Assembly (NCBI GenBank): GCA_026119855.1
Contig: JAOWBW010002511.1
Location: 1-64,000 of the forward strand
DNA length: 64,000 nucleotides
Reading direction: 5' to 3'
Source: Campanula takesimana
Taxonomy: Eukaryota; Streptophyta; Magnoliopsida; Asterales; Campanulaceae
This document shows, piece by piece, positions 11,601-22,034 of the stretch. Numbering within the stretch: the stretch's first letter is position 1; the number at the start of each line of letters is the position of its first letter. Position numbers and translations under genes: made by a program. Below the pieces are notes generated by a model, which was not told where the DNA came from, made no database searches, and worked only from the letters and a program-made list of their open reading frames with translations.

Positions 11601-12587
11601 GGGTATATAATCTTGCTGTTATATGTGGATGACATGCTAATAGCGGGCTCTAGCGTTAGAGAGGTAAACAGATTGAAGGCTCAGTTGTCAGAACGGTTCG
11701 AGATGAAGGATTTGGGGGAGGCCAGAAAAATCTTGGGCATACGGATTGACCGGAATAGGGAGTTGGGTAAGTTGGTTCTTTCACAAGCAGAATACGTTGA
11801 GAAAGTCTTGACAAGGTTTTGCATGGAAGAGGCGAAGCCAACAGGGACACCATTGGGTATGCACTTCAAGCTATCCGAGAAGGACTCACCTAAGGGCAAG
11901 GAAGAGCGTGACAAGATGGAGAGGACTCCATATGCTTCGGCAGTGGGGAGTCTAATGTATGCAATGGTGTGTACAAGGCCGGATATTGCACATGCGGTGG
12001 GAGTAGTCAGCCGGTACATGGGCAATCCTGGGAAGCAACATTGGGAAGCAGTTAAATGGATCCTGCGCTACTTAAAGGGTACTGCTGGTAAGGCTCTATG
12101 TTTCTCAAGCAAGGAGGTCGTGTTAGCGGGTTATGTGGATGCGGATTTGGCATCAAGTGATCTTGATAAGAGGAGGAGTACCACGGGTTATGTTTTCACA
12201 TTGGGTGGTACGGCTATCTCTTGGGCTTCTAAATTGCAGAAGATCGTGGCTCAGTCGACTGCGGAAGCAGAATATGTGGCAGTGACAGAGGCAAGCAAAG
12301 AGATGGTATGGTTGCAGAACTTCTTGGGTGAACTTGGGAAGACGCGAAGTGGTAATGCTCTCTACAGTGACATTCAGAGTGCAATACATTTGGCTAGGAA
12401 TCCGGCGTTTCATTCTAGGACGAAGCACATTGAGCTGAGGTTTCACTACATCAGGCATCTCTTGGAGAGGAAGATCTTAAGGCTGGAGAAGATTTTGGGA
12501 TCGGAGAACCCGGCTGACATGTTGACCAAGGTGGTAAACCTTGAAAAGTTGAAGCTATGCATAGCTTCAATTGGGCTTGGAAAATAA
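8700..12587 (+). CDS. Copia Gag-Pol polyprotein, 1295 aa, intact
   Basis: The polyprotein makes the capsid, protease, integrase and reverse transcriptase/RNase H for the element. I chose the ATG at 8700; the frame is open upstream but has no earlier ATG. Order: Gag domain; CCHC knuckle CYHCKELGHYKKDC at about residues 243-256; protease LDSGAS with Asp288; GAG-pre-integrase zinc motif near His415; integrase core with Asp477, Asp540 and Glu576, the last two exactly 35 residues apart; RT with YVDD at 975-978; RNase H with Asp1147 in GYVDADLAS and a typical AQSTAEAEY segment. No stops or frameshifts. Domain order and the style of the N-terminus (KFDGSDYGFWRMQIEDLL) resemble the Tnt1/Tork lineage; the lineage assignment is inference. 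Confidence 0.97.
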   Translation: MGKDKQAVEKFDGSDYGFWRMQIEDLLYNKDLYKPLKGVKPEGEKQEDWDLMDRKALGVVRSTLSKWIAKTTKKAKTTKELLDYLTERFETPSAANKVDLIRKMGSLKMQEGGSLAKHIDEFMDVIDSLTALDITFDDEVHACLLLASLPGSWSGTVTAINASAGKNKLKYDDVKDFLLGEENRLKKLGTSSTLGSALATTSRGRPGTSNKGRTESMENVVGGKGKAVEIRDKPRVAKGSVQCYHCKELGHYKKDCPNRGGNSVNVTVEGDDILVLSVSSALESWVLDSGASFHSCGHAEEMENYTSGDFGKVYLADGEPLEIKGKGDVRIGASDGKVLHLNGVKHIPGLKKNLLSVGQLDEEGYKVTFGCRNWVITKEDREIARGDKEGTLYLANNTKDSIAVASAKGDTDLWHCRLGHLSEKGMKILCSKGLLPGLKTVDVGICEDCVFGKQARSNFSRTGRALREAKLELVHTDLWGPSPVTSLGGASYYMTFIDDSTRKVWVYFLKHKDEAFEVFKKWMALVENQTGLKLKCLRSDNGGEYVLGEFKEYCAANGIRMEKTPKGTPQHNGVAERMNRTLNEQARSMRLKCGLPKTFWAYAVDTAAFLINRGPSVPLGNGIPEEAWSGKQVNLSFLRIFGCVSYVHIDSADRTKLDAKSVKCTFIGYGGDDFGYKFWDDQNHKIIRSRDVVFNEQVLYKDRKGASDDISSEPEVVEVDIPDSGGSRTVHDDQGQGVTEDEPHTPEPDIPLRRSSRLRGSPDRYTPSNYYLLLTDSGEPECYAEAVRSSPCDKWKAAMDDEMDSLKANKTWELIRLPKGKKALHNKWVYRIKEEANGSKRYKARLVVKGFQQKYGIDYTEVFTPVVKMTTIRMFLGIVVADNLLLEQMDVKTAFLHGDLEEEIYMVQPEGYLSKGNEELVCRLTKSLYGLKQAPRQWYRKFDGFMHDIDFIRCEADHCCYFKNTDNGYIILLLYVDDMLIAGSSVREVNRLKAQLSERFEMKDLGEARKILGIRIDRNRELGKLVLSQAEYVEKVLTRFCMEEAKPTGTPLGMHFKLSEKDSPKGKEERDKMERTPYASAVGSLMYAMVCTRPDIAHAVGVVSRYMGNPGKQHWEAVKWILRYLKGTAGKALCFSSKEVVLAGYVDADLASSDLDKRRSTTGYVFTLGGTAISWASKLQKIVAQSTAEAEYVAVTEASKEMVWLQNFLGELGKTRSGNALYSDIQSAIHLARNPAFHSRTKHIELRFHYIRHLLERKILRLEKILGSENPADMLTKVVNLEKLKLCIASIGLGK

Positions 12588-12685
12588 GAGAGGAGGAAGG
12601 CACTACCATGATCGAGGTGAGCACAAGGAAGACACCAAGGATGGGTTGAAGACGGATACGGGGTTTGTATATGCGGTTGATCTCT

Positions 12686-12696
12686 AGGTGGGAGAT
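12686..12696 (+). other. Polypurine tract of the copia element
   Basis: AGGTGGGAGAT directly abuts the 3' LTR, the expected position for plus-strand priming. It differs from a pure purine run at the T residues. Confidence 0.75.
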
Positions 12697-13150
12697 TGTT
12701 GGAGTAGAGATCCCTCAAAGGAACAAGGAGAAGAAAATCTGGAGCAGTGTTCCAGGCGGGCGCCTGGTATTGACCAGGCAGGCGCCCGGTTTGGACAGAA
12801 GGTCCGGTTCCTGGAATTGGTATGTAAGCGGGCGCCTGGTCCCCTTCAAGCGGGCGCCTGGAATGCCGAGAAAGTGCAGATTTTCAGGATTTCTCTTATG
12901 TTTAGGTTTAGGTCTTACTCTTGGTTTGCTATATAAACAATGTTCCGCCCCCATACTCATTGTAACTCAGATTTAACATATTATAGTGCAAGATCCTGGC
13001 TTGGTAGTGCCCCCAGACGTAGTCAAACATATTGACGAACTGGGTAAACAATTTCTGTGTCTTTTCTTGCTTTGATTTCTTGTGCTTTGTTTGTGTGCTC
13101 TTATTGTTCTTGTGGGTTTGCTTGGGTAGTGGAGGGCAATATCCACAACA
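12697..13150 (+). repeat. 3' LTR of the copia element
   Basis: 454 bp, nearly identical to 8161-8614, followed by the TSD CGGGT. It has the TATATAAAC box near 12930 and the four GGCGCC-type repeats, one of them altered by a neighbouring G to A change. Confidence 0.96.
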
Positions 13151-13432
13151 CGGGTAAGCATATGGTACTTGTTGAAAAGAGGCATTCGTGAGTATTGGGA
13201 CCGTTTCTTGTGACTGAACTGGGGGCGACAAAATGCCTGGGACGACATATGATTCGGGGTCTTTGAGCCTCTCATAGTCTAGCACTTCCTCTCGGTGTTC
13301 CTGGGGAATACTCTTCATGTACTTTGTCTGGGCTTCCGACTGCTTTTCCAACCATTGTTCCATTGTATCCCTTGGCTCAAGGTTAAGTGAGCCCCTAGTT
13401 CCATTTCCATATTTTTGTCTGCTGTTGGCCAT
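13151..13432 (-). pseudogene. gag, N-terminal part, of the Tat/Ogre-like element
   Basis: The minus strand encodes a Gag segment starting MANSRQKYGNGTRGS at 13432 and containing EPRDTMEQWLEKQSEAQ. The frame runs into the copia 3' LTR at the TSD and continues in register from 8160 leftwards, so this and the 7203-8160 feature are one gene split by insertion. No zinc knuckle lies in this half. Confidence 0.75.
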
Positions 13433-14425
13433 GCTTGATAAGACAACCCGGAGTAGACATTGATCAAAGTAATGTCTGGAACTGACCTTGAATGTCGCGC
13501 TAGAAAAAGAAGCGAGATTCTCCCTCTACAAAAATGGATTGGAAAAAGAATGTTTTAAATTTTTGAAATGGGATTTCTTTTATGTACAAGAATGAAAGCA
13601 CAAAGAGAAGAAAAGTATAAGGAACAAAATCATTTTTGAGAAAGGTTGAAGCGCAAGCAACGCACAAAAACCTAAGAAGCCGGACAAGCACTGTGCTTTG
13701 TTTTGACACGTTCGATGATTAAATCCTGGAACAGTGGATACCGTCTCCAAAGTATAGGACCAACGTTTTTCACCTGTACTAATGGCCGTCCGAAACCCCT
13801 AGCGAAGGGCCTATACTCTTTCTGGTATCCACCATTCGGGTTACGGTCTATGTGAAGGTCTTGATAATTTCGGGTCAACCCAATCGTTCCAAAATATCCA
13901 CACTTTAGGTTGTTTATAACCTTTTAGGAATGCATAGGGTTGAAGAGAAATTATTAGACAAAAACCGGCTTAAAGTCGAGGACGTGTCATTTTGAAAATT
14001 CGGACATCGAGGCTTTGGAGGTTTGGCTTGCATGTGGCTTACACCCGCAGCAACGACTAGTAGCCGTGCTTTAGGGCGGGAATGTCAACCGGGAGCCCTA
14101 TCGGAGGATCGGTGACCCCCCTTCACTCACCTGGATACACCCCTAAGGTTTGTACGGTTGCTAAGTCGGAAGTTTGAAAACGTGATTGTGTGTGAGGTCT
14201 CTATTTTTTTGAAAAATGATTTTTTGAGAAAAGAAAGAAAAGCACGTATATATATTTTTTGTTTTAGTTTTTTGTATTATTATTTACACAAATATAAGGA
14301 AAAACCTGCAAAACAAAGTTAGGACATATATGCACATATATATATATATATATATATGTACAAGGCAAAAGCAAATAATGGCGAAAGCACACAAAATTGA
14401 GTCTAGCCCACTTTTTGAAAAAAAT
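13433..14425 (-). other. Leader region of the Tat/Ogre-like element
   Basis: Between the PBS and the gag start on the minus strand. A 68-codon open stretch at 13672-13878 (-) has no domain I recognise. An alternating TA repeat lies near 14332-14357. No other gene seen. Confidence 0.5.
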
Positions 14426-14444
14426 GTCCCCAGCAGAGTCGCCA
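14426..14444 (-). other. Primer-binding site of the Tat/Ogre-like element
   Basis: On the minus strand it reads TGGCGACTCTGCTGGGGAC, one base from the LTR end at 14446. It fixes the orientation of the element as minus and links the gag to the LTR at 14446-16817. Confidence 0.85.
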
Positions 14445-14445
14445 C

Positions 14446-16817
14446 TGTGAGAGCCCGCGCCCGTACCCGCGTAAGGATCCGTGCGAAACGCGGCTGGAAT
14501 CCGTTCGGTTTCTCATAATGGTTACCCTACTTTGGTTTTTGAAACAGAAGAGTCACCACCTCATTTTATTTAAGGAAAATAGAGATAAAACCTTTTGTTT
14601 TGAAATAAAAAAAGTGGGTTCGGGGGCTATGTTACGAGAGGAGAAGGTGTTAGGCACTCCGCTCGCCCTTTCGGTATCTAGCATGCTTCCGCCTACGCTT
14701 GATTTTAGGTTGCCTTTTGAAAATGTGTTTTATGTCCTAACTTATAAAAAAAATGTGTATGTTTATGTACATGGGAGTCTCCTAGTCTAGGCACGTTTGT
14801 TTTAATTCGCAACCGGGAATCAGTTTGGGTGGATTTCCCGATTGGTTTTGGAAAGTGACTTTAAACATGTCGAGAAGGAACACATCCACGGGGAAGGGGG
14901 ATCATTATGTACAAATAATGAATAAAATGGGAGACAAATCCCATAATCAAATAAAAGTCCAAAGGCCGTCACACTCTTTTGGGACTGCTGTCCGCTTCTC
15001 CTTGTTGTACCTGTACTTAAAACTCGTGAAATCTGGAATGTTAAGGTCAAGAAAACTTCATAACACATCAAATATTAACCATGAATTTTCCTCTGATTTT
15101 AGGAGTAATTTATGGTGTCCAAATAAAGCATGCGAGATAATACTTTCCACAGCCCAGTCTGACAGATTTTCATACATCCATAAAATATCCATTTTTTTCA
15201 TCATGAAAACAAGGGAATCATGGAAAACACTTAACATGAAAGTTGTTTCTAACATCTCAAAGTTTATATATGGAGAGTTTCAAGTCCATAAAAAAAGTTT
15301 AAGTCACCCAACACACTTCTGACATTTGATGTCAGATCTGCACATGCATCATTTCTGAGAATAAGGAGTTCATTCAAAAAATAAAAAAAGCAGTCTATAC
15401 TCATCGGAAAAATATGTTATTTACGTTTTAATTTTCCTCTTTCTGTTTAGAACAAAATATCTCTTGTGTTCAAGACCAAAAACCACATTTGCTATGCATA
15501 AATGGCGCAGCAAGACAGAGAGGTAAAGATGGACAGATTCATGGATTTTAGGAGAAAGGGGGGATTTGCATAGATAACTCAAAGGAATGAACATGTTGAT
15601 TCTCATGGAAGCATGCATACTTGATAAACTGAATATTAACAACATGGATTCATCATTTATATGTACACATTGCAAGTTTTACATGGAGAAAACATGAAGA
15701 ATAAGGGAGACCTAGTCATTAGTTGACTAGGTCCCAAACTAATCACATAACCATCTACATTGCTAATGAGTTCAAGCTTACCTAGAGATTTTACCTATCT
15801 TGTAAGATGGGGTTGTGCTTCCTTTGTCTACCAAGGGAAGACTTTCTTTTTGATTGTTGTTGATTTGAGTTGAAGTTGTTGTTGTTGTTGTTGTGGTTGT
15901 TGTTGCTTGAGTTTGTAGGTTGATTTGAGTGAGTTTCTTGAAGTGTTTTGAGTGGGTTGTTTGAGGTGTAGGAGTGGTGGAGTGGTGGTTTAGTGGTGAT
16001 TGAGTGGTGGTGTAGTGGTGGTGGAGTGGTGGTTTGATGGTGGAGTGGTGGTTTGATGGTGGAGATGTGGTGGAGCTATAAAGGTAGCAAGAACAATGGA
16101 GAGAGAAATTAAAAGATGGGAATGTGTGGTGAATGAGTTGTAATGTAATGAGGTGAATGAGAGAAGTGAGGCTTTTGTATAGGTAAGATGAGGACCTTTT
16201 TGGGAATTAAATAACAAACCCTCTATGGAAGGTAAGGTCCTATATAGGAATTTTAGGATTAATTGAGAGTGTTTGGGAAAAAGAGGAAACATCTTTCCAT
16301 GTGTCCATACTTGATTGGCTAGCCAAAAGTCAACATTGTCCAATCCATTTTGATGGAATGGATGGAAAATAATGGTGTTTGGCTGGCCATAGACACTTTT
16401 CTTCCGGCTCCGGCTTTTCACTCTGCAAGTGCTCTGTCTTGCGCGCTTTGGTGTCCCGGTTGTCCGCGGGCCCAACATGAGAGTTGCTCGGAATATTTTT
16501 CTGCTCATGCCGGTATATCTGAAATATTTTAATAAGCAAGGAATAACATAAATTAATTTTAAATGCAAAGAATGGTCGGTAAAAGGCTTTTTAGGGGTGC
16601 GGGACCCGTTCCGAGCTCCGCACGCGCTATTTTTTTAGAATGTGCCTGTTTACTCGGTTTTGAGCCCTGATCATGAATCCGGACATGGTTTTTCCATCCG
16701 ATGCACCGATAAGGCGTACGGTAATCCCGAACTGCCAAATCTGAGGTTTTAGGTCAATTATCGCGCTTAGACCGAATCAAATGGTTAGTTTTAGGGGTGC
16801 GAGATCGGGTGTCTACA
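14446..16817 (-). repeat. 5' LTR of the Tat/Ogre-like element
   Basis: About 2.37 kb, starting on the minus strand TGTAGACACCCG and ending CTCTCACA, adjacent to the PBS. TGTAGACACCC is also the start of the LTRs at 23625, 25754 and 28883. It contains a block of GGTGGAGTGGTGGTTTGATG repeats (15965-16075). I see no second copy of this LTR in the window, so the 3' LTR is missing or outside. Confidence 0.75.
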
Positions 16818-17989
16818 GAGACCTGAGAAATTGAAGGGGATTCACCGGCGGTGATGATGCTGGTGAATCAAAGTGGGGTTCGGCTTGCTGTTTTAGGCGT
16901 TAATGGGTAGCCGGAGATTCAGTCGGATTTGGAGCTGTGGGAACCAGATCTATTTGTTATGAGTGTGAGTGTCGCCGGCGTTGTTGGGGAGCAAACGGAG
17001 AAGACGGAGTGGTGAGGGAGATCTGAGAGAGTAGAGATCCGCCATGAGAGGGAAATTCTGGGTTGTGGATTGAGAGAGGCGACGCCATCCAGATCATTGA
17101 AGGCAGGGCTCCGCCGGCGTCGGAATTGCAGAGGGAGGCCGGCGGCGTTGGATGAGGGGAGCGATTTGTGGATGAAGGTGTCGTCGGAGTTGAGGCTTCC
17201 CGATCTGGAGATTTGAGGTAGGGATTCGACGGAATTGATATTGAACGAGGATGGAGAAGATGGTGGAATAGTGGCCGGCGGCGAGCGTGTGGGTCGGAAT
17301 TGATGAAGATGCTGGTCATTCAAAGTGGGGATCGGAGTAGGGACCAGCCGGAGTTGTGGGCAAAGAGGGTGATGGATTCGATTTGGTGGTGAGGGAGTGG
17401 AAGTGAAATGGTTTAGACGGGGGTGGAGATGAGATGTGTGAGGGGGACGGCGGTGGTGATACGTCGGAGTTGAGGAGGAAATGGAGGTGCGGGTTGGTGA
17501 TTTGGGAGGGGGTTTAGAGAGTGTGTTGAGAGAGAGAGAGAGAGAGATGTTGACTGGACACTGGATGGTGGGGAAAGAATCTCGACTTTGTGATATATTT
17601 TTTTAACCTGAGAGCGTGCGCACCAGGAGAGGAAGGGCGCACGCACACCTTGTTCAGAATAAAATCCAATATCTTGCACCAAGTGGGTGCGCGCGCACCA
17701 CCAAAAAGGAAGCCTGCGCACTCCTTTTTCTGTTTTTCACTTAACCCTTGAATTAAGTTTTTATTTGCAGTTCAGCCCCTTCTCTCGTTAAGTTGACCCG
17801 TTTTCGTCAGAAATCTAACTGAAACACTAACAGAAAACATATTAATTGTTAGAAAAACTATAAATACTAAAAAAAAAAAAAAACTTTTTGGAGGGTGACA
17901 ACTATATACACTCCTCTATAAACCCACAAACTCAAGGAGGTTCTTTCGAACGACTCGACACATAAAACAAATAAAGAAAAGCGTAAAAA
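16818..17989. other. GC-richer stretch without a recognised gene
   Basis: An open minus-strand frame at 16919-17323 is rich in Ser, Pro and Arg and matches no family I know. Three alternating purine-pyrimidine segments of the GCGCAC type (near 17616, 17640 and 17693) are prominent. The composition resembles the 5' region of a plant gene or an LTR end; I cannot decide which. Confidence 0.4.
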
Positions 17990-18630
17990 TTAAATGTCCC
18001 TAAACTTGATTTTTGGTTTACGCCCTTTAGCCCACTTCATGGTTTCTCTAGTTCGATAACCCATTTCATACCCCAAAAATGATTTTTGTTTTATTAATTC
18101 ACTAAGAACCCAATGGTGATTTTTACGTTTCATTTTATGGGGTTTTTTAACTCGCGAACCTCTACCACTTTTTTCACCATATGAAGGAGGGGATACCAAA
18201 ACGATGACCAATCCTTCATCGGGATCGATATGGGTAGTCTCATTCGCATCATAGACCTCCTCACTATCCCTCTTCTCATCACCATACAAAGCAAACTCCA
18301 GCTCCTCAATGGCTATCTCATCCCATGTTTTCTCCACCGTTTTTGTTTCCTCCACATCCGCTATACAACCACTCTCATTATCAAAAGAGGAACCATCTTT
18401 AGAGTCTACATTGGAGATTTCATAGACAAAATTCTCCTTTGCATCTTCTAAAGGTTTCTCTTTGATGGACTCATCCATAGAGGAAGCATCAGAGATTTCA
18501 TAGACAAAATTCTCTTTTGCGTCCTCCACAGATTGCTCTCCATATAGTCGTGGTTTAAAATATGGCTCAAGCACCGAGTCATAGACACACTCTTCCCCGT
18601 CAGCATTTAGATACCAAACAAGGGTTGAAG
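17990..18630 (-). pseudogene. Leader ORF of the Athila-like element, C-terminal part
   Basis: An acidic, repeat-containing protein segment on the minus strand. It has two copies of EDAKENFVYEIS spaced about 29 residues apart and ends with a basic tail (KWAKGRKPKIKFRDI). I recognise no enzyme domain. It continues in frame from the segment at 20102-20487; a solo LTR separates the halves. I infer it belongs to the element with the PBS at 20541-20559 because orientation and frame fit. Confidence 0.6.
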
Positions 18631-18635
18631 GTTCT

Positions 18636-20096
18636 TGTTAGGATTCATTGTTAGTACACCCACCTTAATTTGATTGATCCATGCCACGTGTCTTTTTATG
18701 GACTTTAGGACCGCATGTAATGAAGTTCTACTTCAATTTTTAGATAAGTCCATTCTAGATTTTTCGTTTTCTAGGCTGAGTATAGTTCGGTTGTATCATT
18801 AGCGGTTTAGTGCTTCAAGCCGTCATCTTGAGACCGCCAGCATGGAACCCTTCATTTTTCATCAAACTGCAGTTTGCATGTTTGATGAAACCGCTCATCA
18901 AGATCATTCTTCAAACCGCCCCTATGCTTGGTGAAACCGCAGAGCAGTTATTGAAGAATTAAAGAGATGTCATTTATTCCTTAGACAAACATTCCTTTTT
19001 TGACCGTAAAAGGATGTAGTTATGTCATGTCAAAATAACTCTAAGTTAACTTGGAGTTTCTGCAAGGAATGTCGGTTTGTCCATCAGTTTGAATTGTTTA
19101 CCGTTAGTCCTTTCTGCAACAAAGGACAATTGTCAGGTAGTAGTGCAACAACTACCTAGGACTACAAGACAAAACCAAGGACGAAAATGACAGCTCAACC
19201 AATGGGATTTCGACAGCACTGTACCCTTCAGATTTGATTCAAATCTTTACCCAACGGTCACAAGGGTGCTCTGCCTATAAATAGCCTTCATTATTCAAAA
19301 ATGAAGGTTGCTGAGCTTCAAGAGATTCATTCCCAAGTATTCAAGTTTGCTTTGAAGATTTAAACCCAGATATTCATACCTTCAAACCATCTCCATTGCA
19401 AACCCAGTTCTTCATCAAAAGCTTCAAGCCTAACAACCATTCATACTTAGCCTTTACACCGAAAGAATTCCATTTGCTCAACCATCATTTAGATACTTAG
19501 AGCATTTGATTTCTTTTCACACACACACCCGATTTATATGATCACATAGATTATATACTTCGAAAACACCGGTTGTTATTATAGCTTAGGTTAGACTTAT
19601 TGTTTAGAGTTTAGATTCATCTTGTAAAACCTCCTCTAAATTAATACAAGTCTCATAGCTATTAGAAAATCTTAGACTAACCATCTAGGTAGAGGACGTA
19701 GTTCATTTAAGAACGAACCTCTTCAATTTGTGTGTTGGATCTTTATTTTCTGTCTTGATATTTATCTTTCTTGTTTGTGGTCTTGAACTTGTTTCCATAT
19801 ACGAAATGACTTGAAAGATGAATTGTGTTTTCCTTTAAACTTTAAGTTTAACTATTCTGTTGCATCATAGTGTTTTTTCAACCCGAGTCAAACCTCCCAA
19901 CTCTTTAACTAACATATTTGGCCAAAACCGTAAACTCCGCTGTGCATTTTATCAGTTCGGTTCTTGTGCTTTGAACCGCAGTTGGCCAAACTGATAAGTA
20001 CTTGGTTGATTTTAAGGGTATTTTCGAAAAAGTTTCGGACCGCTATTCACCCCCCCTCTAGCGGTTCTATACCCTTGTTGCCCTCTGGGACCAACA
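18636..20096 (+). mobile_element. Solo LTR (copia, possibly Sirevirus-like)
   Basis: 1461 bp beginning TGTTAGGATT and ending GGGACCAACA, flanked by the TSD GTTCT at 18631-18635 and 20097-20101. Near the 3' end is CTATTCACCCCCCCTCTAG, a motif common near the 3' end of plant copia LTRs. No internal domain is present, so this is a solo LTR left by LTR-LTR recombination. A related solo LTR lies at 58675-60164. Confidence 0.9.
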
Positions 20097-20101
20097 GTTC
20101 T

Positions 20102-20487
20102 TCTACCGGTTGAGTCTGAATAGGAGTAGTATCCGGCTCACGCTTCCTAAACATTTCTCTTATTGTGATCGCGAGCTCGTTTAACCTTTTCATATTCTCC
20201 ATGAGTTGCTCTTGTATTGAAGGTTTTAGAGGTGTTGGGATATAGTATGCCGGCTTTTGAGGTTGCCATGGCTCAAAATAATTTCCTGCTTGAACTTGTG
20301 GATAATACTCAGAGAAATATGTCCTACTTGGACAATAATTAGTAGCATGAGAATAAGACCCACAGTTCAAACATGGATCATAATGAGGTTGATATGGCTC
20401 GAAAGAGTTTGTTGCTTGGATTTGTGGGAATGCACAATAATTGGTAGTATGAGTATAAAACCCACAATTTAGACATGACTCATACAT
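20102..20487 (-). pseudogene. Leader ORF of the Athila-like element, N-terminal part
   Basis: The minus strand starts MYESCLNCGFYTHTTNYC and repeats the motif as CLNCGSYSHATNYC about 38 residues on, each with Cys-x2-Cys and a later His and Cys, resembling zinc knuckles. The start is about 55 bp from the PBS, so this is the first ORF of the element. The frame is cut by the solo LTR and resumes at 18630. I know no function beyond possible nucleic-acid binding. Confidence 0.6.
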
Positions 20488-20540
20488 TTATTTACAGTAC
20501 CATATATACGCTGTTGAAAATTGAACTGTGAATAGATCAA

Positions 20541-20559
20541 GTCCCCGGCAGCGGCGCCA
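20541..20559 (-). other. Primer-binding site, tRNA-Asp type
   Basis: On the minus strand it reads TGGCGCCGCTGCCGGGGAC, the kind of site used by Athila-like gypsy elements. It sits six bases from the LTR end at 20566. Confidence 0.85.
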
Positions 20560-20565
20560 AAAACT

Positions 20566-21933
20566 TGATAGAGCAAAACTCCACTTGTAATAAAAATACC
20601 TAGCAAGCGTACTAGTCACCGTAGTAGTAATACGCTATGCGAGGGTCGATCCACAGAGACATGTGTATTTCACGATTCGATTTTCAGCAGTATAAACAAG
20701 AAATTAAAAATGACTGGTTTTGGTTTTGGTTTTACTCAATAAAAATAATGAAAATAAACTAAGGAGACAATCAAAATATAATGGAATAGATTTACCGGAT
20801 TTTGATCAATGAGAAGAGGTTCTATGGATTGGTTTCATATGTATGTCATTATTATGTACAACTAATATTATTGTCATTCATTGTTGGGGGTTCTTCACTT
20901 AAATAAGATTGAAAGTTCACACGTAATCAATCTAGTGTTCTTCAATGTTATAATTTCTACAAAGTCCTTACAACTTTGAAGAACCCATTAAACTCTTAAG
21001 AATTCTTGAACCTATAATTTTGATAAGAAATCACTTTGCAAATCTAGATTATATCTTTCAAAAATCTGACTTTGTATATGTCTTTCAATCACTCGAAATT
21101 CATATACACTTATTAGTTTAAAAGCCAATCTATTCTTAACAATAGCTTGTAACTAGAAAACTTTCATAAATTCATTTTTGAAAAACCCAACAAGGTGAAT
21201 AACATTGATATCAATTAATACATAATAACTTAATACATATTACCTCCAATCCATAGAAGAAGAGAACTAGCAAAGCCTCCACATAATCTTGAAGCAAATG
21301 AGGAATGTATGGAAATGTGTAAAACTCTCTCTTTCTCTCTACAATGTTTGAAGTTATAAAAACTACATACTAACTAATCTAACTAAAATTCTGAATACTA
21401 AACTAATCTAAGGTAGTAATGGTTGGTAATGGGTCTCTCAAAGATGGTTGTGTGAAGAGGCATTTATACTAGGATCCAAGTCTACAAGGGGAGGGAGAAA
21501 ATGCCACAAAATTCTTCAAGCATGCCTAGCATTTATTGCAAATGGAGGTGGAAAAGTGGTTGATCTTTTTGATGGATATGCTGGATTGTGTTTGAGTCTT
21601 TTCCAGATTTCTTTGTGTGTTTTGCTGAATTTTCTTGCCCAAAATCCGAATTTTCCACTTTAGTCCCTGCAGTTTCAGACTTGACAGATTGGTCCCTGAA
21701 GTTTTAGCACTGACAGATCAGTCCCTGTAGTTTCAGGACTGACAGATTAGTCCTTTACCTTCATAACTTTGATCCTTGAAGCTCATTTTCTCCCCTTTTC
21801 TTCTAGTTTGAAGACAAAACCATCCTACACAACACAAACACTAAAAGAACCTAATCAAATAACAAAAGCTTGAGAACAAGACAATAATTAAGCTTAAAAG
21901 TATCCAATACAATGATTAAAAACCCATTTATCA
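20566..21933 (-). repeat. 5' LTR of the Athila-like element
   Basis: About 1.37 kb with TGATA...TATCA ends, adjacent to the tRNA-Asp-type PBS. It contains three tandem copies of a segment like AGTCCCTGCAGTTTCAGAC (21660-21760). No 3' LTR is visible to the left, so the element is truncated. Confidence 0.75.
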
Positions 21934-22034
21934 TTTACCATTGATTTGCAAAAGGGTTTGAAATGAATTTTAAAATGCTATTCACCCCCCCCCTCTAGCA
22001 TTTTTCATAGCCTTGTTGCCCCTTTGGGACCAAC
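21934..22034 (+). repeat. Truncated 3' end of a copia LTR
   Basis: The segment contains CTATTCACCCCCCCCCTCTAG and ends GGGACCAACA, matching the 3' ends of the solo LTRs at 18636-20096 and 58675-60164. Its left part has been lost; the Athila-like LTR abuts it. It is joined on the right to the internal segment of the 22-30 kb array. Confidence 0.7.

Larger units (their letters stand above)
8161..13150 (+). mobile_element. Complete Ty1/copia retrotransposon (Tork/Tnt1-like)
   Basis: A 4990-bp element with two 454-bp LTRs (8161-8614 and 12697-13150), TGTTGG...CAACA ends, a PBS, a polypurine tract and an uninterrupted gag-pol frame. A 5-bp TSD, CGGGT, flanks it at 8156-8160 and 13151-13155. It sits inside the minus-strand Tat/Ogre-like gag; removing it and one TSD copy restores that gag frame. 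The LTRs differ at only five positions by my reading, so insertion was recent. It is the only retrotransposon here with intact coding capacity. Confidence 0.97.

Noticed and set aside
16919..17323. 134-codon Ser/Pro/Arg-rich minus-strand ORF
   Set aside because: No recognisable domain, biased composition, and two overlapping frames look equally open; not annotated as a gene.
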